Shown in pieces: positions 24,701 to 33,700 of a DNA stretch of 64,000 nt. Source of the stretch: Stichopus chloronotus (Eukaryota > Echinodermata > Holothuroidea > Aspidochirotida > Stichopodidae); NCBI GenBank assembly GCA_021234535.1, contig CM037840.1:859269-923268 (forward strand), given 5' to 3'. A program made the translations under genes and the position numbers. Position 1 is the stretch's first letter. Each line of letters begins with the position of its first letter. The notes beneath the pieces are model-generated. The model searched no databases and had not been told where the DNA came from. It saw nothing but the letters and a program-made list of their open reading frames with translations.

Positions 24701-27700
24701 GGTACAGTGACCTGCACGGATGATAACAACTTTCAGAGCATGTGCACATACTCCTGTAGTGAAGGTTTCATTAGCAACACGGGTCAGGATGGCGAACGCA
24801 CCTGCGAGGCTGTCGGCCAGTGGTCGGGGGAGATCATTGGTTGCTTTGGTCAGTTATGTAATCGTTGGCATTACCTTGCTGGATTTACTACCAAATTCAC
24901 CCTTTTTTTGTAATTATCATCGTGTTGATGCAAGTACTTAACATCTGTAATGAACTGCTTCAAACCAGACAAAATTTCATGTGGTCTTAATAATTCCGAA
25001 GTATTGTACTCTCCTTGGACAGAACTGACTCTCAACCACAATTAGCCTACATATATCAGATAATTTGTACCTTTATCTGTTGCCATGTGCACCCTTTAGG
25101 CATACACAGATATTAAAATCTTTGTGAGTTACCTTGATTGACAAATATAGAACTCAACTCCCATAAATTTTTCTGTTTTGTTTTTGTTACCCATCTTGAT
25201 GTTTTTCTGTGTGTTTTGTTTTTTTTTGCTGTTCATAATGTTACTCTACTTTTTCCTTTCTTTAACCTGTATTCTCTTGCTGGCAATAATCTTTATCAGC
25301 CATTTTTCTATTAATTGCATTTCTTTTTAGACAGCACTAATTATCTTCTGTTAATTATTCTTACCTTCAGTTTGCTTTAGTATAGATCTGATAACAAACT
25401 TGCAACTGAACGGCAACTTTTATACTCCTCTTCCAACTCCATCATCAAGGGATGATTAGTAGTTTCTTGTCATCTTTCTCTCTGTCTTTCCTTTGTGACA
25501 CAGTAACCCAGTGTCCTGCCTTAACTGTCCCTGCCAATGGTAACATATTCTGCACCAATGGAAACATGATAAACAGTGTCTGTACATTCACCTGCCAGAA
25601 CGGCTTTGCCATCGTTGGAAATTCTCAGCTTGTTTGTCAAGTCGGTGGAGTTTGGCCCGGGGAACCACCTTTTTGTCAACGAGGTAGGCTTATTGATACT
25701 TTGTTCTAACTCATTATATCATCAAGGGTTAAGGAGGCCAAAATAATACAGTATCTCTGTTCTTATGCTCAATTTATTTTGCTTTTGATCCCTATCTTTA
25801 CTGGTTTGTAGGGCTTCCAAGAGAAAGCACATCCACTTATTCATGGTGAATATAAAGAGAGCTAAACTTGGGTAAATTCTAGAAGTAGAAAAAGGTCAGG
25901 AAATTACTTTAGTTTGTCGCCACTACGAAAAAAAATGTATTCTGTATTCTGGTATGGATGTCGGGGGAAATGACAGACGAATGACGTAGATGGAGGCAGG
26001 GTGGGCCAATGACAGGGAGAGATGAAAGAGTGAAGGACCAAGTCAAAACAGGATCCCTGTGGCCTGTAAAAAAACGTGGAATTTTATTTTTACTTTCCAG
26101 GCATTGAAAGTCTTCCATTTTTGTTAAAGTGACAGAAGTCATAAGAATGTGATGATATTTGTAAAGGAATGCAAATTTAGTTGAGAGTTAAACAAATTCA
26201 TTGTTTATTACAATCGTTCAGCAACAATCATGAATCAGATTCTGATAGGAGTACTTACAGCAATTTGGTCAGGAAATAATCACACGAAGGTCGTGAGGTA
26301 GTCATGGAAATCATCGCGATGGCGCAGAAACCCTTGGGAGAGATGGAGGCAGAGAGGGACGGAGGAAGGGAGGGACAAGTTTAAAGGAAGGACAAAGTCA
26401 GGGTGGGATGGAGGCAAGGAGGGACAAATGCAGAGAGGGGCCCAAAGCAACAAAGAGATAAAGGAAGGGATGAACTGAGAAAGTGTCAGGTGGTAACAGT
26501 ACGGGGCACTGGCAGGGATCGACTATGAAAGCGAGGGATGGATTTTAAATAACACTTGAATGGTGCATCCAATACATGTGGCATACATAGCTGAGCACAT
26601 TGTACAATTGAACATTGATAATTAATGAGAATGTTGTTCCTGGGTCATTCTTTTAAACCCCAATGAAGATCAACATGTTTGTTTTGCGAGAGAGTGAAAT
26701 ACTACGGTATCCATGTCAATTTTTATGACAGAACTTCTGATTTCTTTTGTTTTTTTACTTTAATATTTTCATACTTGCAGATTATGCAACAAACGTAATG
26801 AATTTACATTTCTTTTTTATTCCTGTCGGTAGTCACCTGTCCAGACCTGGGGGCCATACCTGATGGAGTCGCTCCTAGTTGTACAGATGGCTTCTTTGCT
26901 TTTAGCGTTTGCACTTACTCTTGCAATGAAGGATTTCAGATTGTACCTGAGATTGCATCAAGGACATGTGACCCACAAACTGGAACATGGAGTGGAATAC
27001 AGCCCACCTGTGAACAAGGTGGTACTCATTTCTTTTTCTGTGTTTTTAATATTGTTTACAATAAAAAAGGTAATAAATAGATATATAAAATCCTTATAAA
27101 GAGGCTTAGTTCAGACAGACTGCTGACTTCTGAGTTTGTTTCCTAAGAGCCTTCAGCTTTTATACTCACAGATTACAAAATGATAGCGATGAATGTTTTC
27201 CATTGTTGAAATACTTTTACAATAAAAAAAGGTAATAATGAGACATATAAAGGGGCGTACTTCAGAAAGCCTGCTGACTTTTTTAGTTTGTTTCCTGTTG
27301 CCTTCAGTTTTTATGCTCATAGATTGCAAACTGATGGTAACTATGTTTTGGGAATCATTTTGCTAGTCTTATTCCTTATCTTGCCAAGACTCCACTAAAC
27401 AAACCATCCTATTTTATTTCTGTAAATAGTGACTTGCCCAGTTTTAAATGCCATTGCTAATGGCGTTCCTCCTGTATGTACTGATGGCTTTCTGGCTGGT
27501 AGTGTGTGTACCTACTCTTGCAACGCTGGATTTCAGATTGTACTGCAGAGTGCGTCTAGGGTATGCGACCAACAAACCGGAATGTGGACGGGAGTGCAAC
27601 CTACTTGTGAACAAGGTAATTATTTTGTCTTTCTTTGTCGTAATTTTTTTTTTGGTGCTTACAACTTGATGCGAAATAATCCTCCTTTTTTTGAGGTGTT

Positions 27701-30700
27701 GACTTAACTTGAAATTTTTAATTGATTCTGTTTCCACCATCTGACACACATCATGGCTTAAGTGAAATACTTTTAGAAGTAACTTTCTGGTGGTTCTGAT
27801 AAATTTAATGAAAAGTTATTTTACAAATCAGCCAACTTAAATTAACATGCATCTTAATTCTGTCGGAACATTTATGAATTTTGCTCTTTGCCTGAGTTTG
27901 TGGTTCTCCTGTCAAGGTTTTCCATGTCTGCCGACCATGGTTGGTGCTTTTGCTGACTGGGTTTTTTTTGTCTGCTGGCTTGGCTTGTTTTCCTGTTTTT
28001 TCTACTATAAAAGAGTAGCAACAAAAGTAGAACAAAAATAATGGCAGGTTCAAATCTATACCCCAGCTATATCCTGATGGCACAGTACTTTTTCTGTTCC
28101 TTTTTCTTCTGCCAGTTACGTGTCCTAGTCTTCTGCCTATCCCTAACGGGAATCTGCAAGTTTGTACCAACAGTTTCAATTTTGGCAGTGTGTGCATGTA
28201 TTCCTGTAACGATGGGTTCAGGTTCGAATCCACCGGGAGCAGGACGTGTACTGATACCGGTGAATGGTCCATTCCGGAACCATCATGTGTCCAAGGTTAG
28301 TTGTCATGGTGACTATTCATGCATGAAGTACCAGAGTGTATTTGAAGTGGGTGGACTATTGCTATTACTGATATGATTTATGTGTGCTGCTCTAGATTGC
28401 CTTTCATTGCAGTATAAACTTCTCAAATTATTTACATTCGCATTAATTCCTTTCATAATTTGTCAACATATTAGTGTAATATAAAACATTTTCTAAGTAA
28501 ATTTATCTGAAATTGATATTTGTAAATGACTTCAAACAAGTTAATGGTAATTGGCTCCCAGTCAGTTTTAAAATTTAGGGAAACTTTTGACATGCGTTAC
28601 AATGCTACTCATCATTACCAATAAATTGTGGTTCTGCTGACAAAGAGTTTGTGGTTCTGCTGACCAGGAGTTTGTGGTTCCACTGTCAAGGGTTTGTGGT
28701 TCAGCTGACAAGGGTTTGTGGTTCTGCTGACTGTGGTTTGAAGTGCTACTGACCAGTGTTTGCAAGTCTGTTGACAACGATTTGTGACTCTTCTGACAGG
28801 GGTTTGTGACTCTTCTAACAAGGGTTTGTGACTCTGCTAACAAGGGTTTGTGACTATGCTAACAAGGGTTTGTGACTCTGCTAACAAGGGTTTGTGACTT
28901 TGATAGGGGTTTTGTGACTCTTCTGACAGGGGTTTGTGACTCTTCTAACAAGGGTTTGTGACTCTGCTAACAAGGGTTTGTGACTCTGCTAACAAGAGTT
29001 TGTGACTCTGCTAACAAGGGTTTGTGACTCTGCTAACAAGGGTTTGTGACTCTGCTAACAAGGGTTTGTGACTCTGCCAGCAAGGGTTTGTGACTTTGAC
29101 AGGGGTTTGTGACTCTTCTAACAAGGGTTTGTGACTCTTCTAACAAGGGTTTGTGACTCTGCTAACAAGGGTTTGTGACTCTGCTAACAAGGGTTTGTGA
29201 CTCTGCTAACAGGGATTTGTGACTTTGATAGGGGTTTTGTGACTCTTCTGACAGGGGTTTGTGACTCTCCTAACAAGGGTTTGTGACTCTGCTAACAAGG
29301 GTTTGTGACTTTGATAGGGGTTTTGTTACTCTTCTGACAGGTATTTGTGGTTCTACTAACAGATGTTTGTGATTCTACTGATATTGGATTTTGGTACTAC
29401 TGTGTTTTGTGGTGCTACTGGGTGACATTTTTGACTGTTGACCAGGATTTTTGGCTCTCCTTTAAGGCCATGTGATTCCTCTAACAGGGGTTTGTCGTTC
29501 TACTGACTGGAGTTTGTGGTCCTGCTGAGTGAGGGTTTGTGACTTTGCTGACCAGTATTTGTTAAGGCTGACAATGGTTTGCTTGCAGTTTTTACTACTG
29601 TTACATTAAATGGGAAATAAAAAATTCTGTGAAATGAAATTTATGGATGGTAGTGGTGAGTTAAATTTTCAATTGATTTACTGCTGATTTGTAATGAAAA
29701 CTAGTACATGATGTCTTACTATAGTCATTGACATTCACAAAGTAACAAAAAAATACATCAAAAATGTTTGCAGGTGAAATCTTTTCCCCAGCTATACTGT
29801 GATGGCCCTGTACTTTTTCTGTTCCTTTTCTTTCTGCCAGTTACGTGTCCTAGTCTTCTGCCTATCCCTAACGGGAATCTGCAAGTTTGTACCAACAATT
29901 TCAATTTTGGCAGTGTGTGCATGTGTTCCTGTAATGATGGGTTCAGGTTCGAAACCACAGGAAGCAGGACGTGTACTGATACCGGTGAATGGTCCATTCC
30001 GGAACCATCATGTGTCCAAGGTTAGTTCATTTTCAGTATTTATGGTGACTTTTTCATTTTCTTTTCATGGTGACTTTTCTTTTCATTCATCAAAAGGGGC
30101 TCATTGAGTTGATATCAATAAGGTTGTGATGATTTTGAAAAGTATAAACACATGACACACACACATTACAATGCTTATGATTAGCATAATTAATCAAGTT
30201 TCACATCCATTGTTATGAAAACTCAAACTTTTTTGCATTTTTGGCCCTGCTCATCCTGGATGTTTGCATGTGAATAAGCACTAATATGAAAAGTGTCTGG
30301 TCACGAATTTTCAGAAACCAAATTGGATCATTCCTTCTCACTCATTTATGTTCCTTTGTATGTGGAACATCAGGATTCTCTTAATTTGACCATTTGTAAT
30401 TAGTATGTTTAGAAAACTTAACAGGCTTAGACAAATGTCACGATATTTAGGAAACAACTCAACAAGCCTCTCTAAGTACCAATGCATTTGAAGTGGGTGA
30501 TATTCGTCATGTTTTACCATCCATTGAACAAATACAAAGGCTATGTACTACGGCTGGTCTGCTACTTTATTTCTCGTTTTAGCCATCTTTTAATAGTTTT
30601 ATTTTTGTCATATTCACGAGGTGTTTCAATGTCATATTCAGGAAACACTTTACATGTGATGCTTCATAAATAAACAGAAAGTAACACTGTACAGTTATCG

Positions 30701-33700
30701 AAAATAAAATGTAAGCAAAATCATGAAAAACACTAAAAATGATTAAACTGCTAAAAACCGTTTTTCTTGGTTTTTAGTCAGAAAAATTCCCTCTTCTCAA
30801 ATGCAAATCTTTGTCTGTGGTCATGACAACTCATTTCGGTACAATTGTATGAAATACAGCTCAAAAAAACCTACAGTCAGGGCTAAGGCTGTCTGACATC
30901 TGTAACAAGGTTCTGTCTTAATGTGGTAGATGTCTCGAATTTACTTTTCATGTCGATTACGGAAGAAGAAAACTGAAAAAAGTTAGCTGATTTTGTTCAC
31001 TTTATTTCTGTCCATAGTCACCTGCCCAGGCTTAGGTGCCATTCCCAATGCTGCTGCTCCAATCTGTACAGATAGCTTCTTTGCCGGAAGTGTGTGTACC
31101 TACTCTTGCAATGAAGGTTTTCAAATTGCGTCTCTGAATCAGGGTGCATCCAGGACATGCGACCCACAAACCGGATCATGGATCGGGGCAGAGCCCGTCT
31201 GTGAGCAAGGTAATATCTATTAAGAAGTTGTGTAGTCTGCTTATGCTGTGAAATCTAAAATTTAGTCTTTACCATAAGAGTTTTATGAAAAGTAATTTTA
31301 GAAACATGTATAAAAAATATCCTGAAGTTGCTCTTAATTAATTCCCCATCCTTGGCACGCATCATGCATTTTCATTTCCTACAAAGTCATTTAATGGTGA
31401 CAATTTGCAACGTCGTGAGATTGTCGAAAAAATAAACTTTAAATGCCTATTGTTCTGTAATTTAGTAGGGACTGTTATTACTCAATTAGATTTAGTAGTT
31501 AACTGTATCAAAGCATATAATTAAAGGCCCCAATCCATTTCACAAGAAAATTGAAACATGGAAAGCATACTGTACTTTGGGTTTGAAACATGACCAGAGG
31601 TAACGATATGTGGAACTTGTGAGATGTTGGTTTATTTATGTTGGAAATGCAAATGACTTGCAATTTTCTCTGCAGTGCCAGTTGTAACGATATGTGGAAC
31701 TTGTGAGATGTTGGTTTATTTATGTTGGAAATGCAATGACTTGCCATTTTCTCTGCAGTGCCAGTTGCAGCAGACTGCGAACAGCTACCCGAGGTGGCCA
31801 ATGCTATATTGCAGTGCACTGATGGGATTGCCCCAAACAGCATCTGTACCTACACTTGCAACGATGGATGGATGTTGGCCGCCGGTCAGGATGGAACTCG
31901 TACTTGCCAGGTCGACGGCACCTGGAGCAACCAACAACCAGTTTGTGAAGGTTTGATGCTTCATTAAATCAAAAGTTTATTTCTTATTGCAAATGATATA
32001 TTTCTGATCTCTTTCTTATTTGCCCATAAATCTAGTTTCTTTTTCATCCTAATAATCGCAAATAACTTTTCATGGATGATATAACAAAGGCCCACTTTCT
32101 GAAACCATGCTATTTGCTTGTTTTAGTGAGGGAAAAGTTAGTGCAAAATTATTTATATGTATAGCCATACTTCTTTTAACAGCCAAAGTTATTTCTGTAG
32201 CCATACTTATCTCTCTGCAGTCATTCTGATATCTCTTTAATATGAATGACATAATTACCATGAAAACAAAGTCATTGAGAATATGAACATGATAATTTTC
32301 AGCACGATGGTTGAACCAAAGGGTTTCATTTCTGTGAATCTGAAATCCTCCACCCGCCCACCCCCCACGCATCACCTTGAGGAAAATGTCTTATTGTCAG
32401 AGAGTTCTAGAAGGGGATCAATAACCAGATAAGATGGGAGCAGTTAGCTATATCCATGTTGATTCATTTGATGAACACGCCGCCACTAAATTTAACCTTC
32501 CCAGCAGGTGTTTGGTAGGTATCGTGACACCTGCGGACAATTGCAGATTTGTCCTAAGGACTAACTTCTCTATTTTTCGGTCCTCCTGCACGTTTCATGA
32601 CTGGCTGAAGAAAATTCTCATGAATATTTATATCTTGAGGAAAAGAATATAGAGTGTTACTGAGTGTAATTGATTACATTGGCATACAGGAACTTTAATA
32701 GCTTTCAATATGTATGCAGGATGAGCGAGAATCGAAGCAATAGAGTGGGGACGGTAGTGTCAGGAATGCATTCAGAGCTGATGCATGAGAAATACACATC
32801 TGTTGCACTAGCTGCACTAAATTTAAATATTCTGCTGGCTACAGTTCTGTCAAATACAAAAACTGAAAATGTCAAATGGTCCTTGACTATAAACTGTGTG
32901 TACGATACCAATTATCTGTCAGTATCACTCGGTAGCTACTGTAGAACAACCTGATTGGTCATTTCAGTGAAGAGGTGTGGCAATCTTTAAGTTTTTCTGA
33001 GCCTGTAATTTGCACACCACTCTTGTTGAATCTGCTCAGGCCAGTGTCAGACTATATCATTGGGCAATCTAACTCTGCGTCCCAGCGGTTTCCAGCTATA
33101 GCTAATTTTGCAAGAGCTAATCTGGAAAAACTGTCTGGTGTTTTACTCTACCAGTTGCCATTGCACCACACTGCCTCATTTTCTTCTCTTATTTTAAAGA
33201 CAAAAACTCATCACCCCAATATGAGCTACACTGCATCTTTCGAATTTGCTGTCACTTAGAACCAGTTGAGAGTTTTGCTCTCCGGAAAGTAAAAAAATAG
33301 CTTAGGGTGATGAGTTATGTGCTTTAAGAAATAACCACCACACCCTCCCCCCAATCCCCTTCGCCTCTTACTAATTCATGCAGAGCAACACATACACGCA
33401 CACACATTTATCCATAAACAAGTAATTACATGAAATGAAAAAGAAGTTTTAGTTCACTCATTTCAACTTTATTATTTGCCCTCAATATCTTTCAGTTATC
33501 TGCGGCACAACTCCAGCGTTCATCCAGCCGAGGGTCATCAACGGTGAATTGTCCAGCCCCAGGGCGTGGCCCTGGCTGGCATCCCTCAGGACCTCCTCGG
33601 GGAGCCATCAGTGTGGGGGGACGCTAATTGACAGAGAATGGGTGTTGACTGCTGCCCACTGCATGTGAGCTCAAATCACAAAATTGACATCCGTAACATG

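Noticed and set aside
27805..28272. 155-codon minus-strand frame
   Set aside because: It overlaps the CCP14 exon antisense and is a shadow of the conserved sushi frame; its relative at 29758-29997 is antisense to CCP15.
28568..28843. Repetitive minus-strand frames (QTLV/NHKPLS type)
   Set aside because: Translations of the 22-bp minisatellite.
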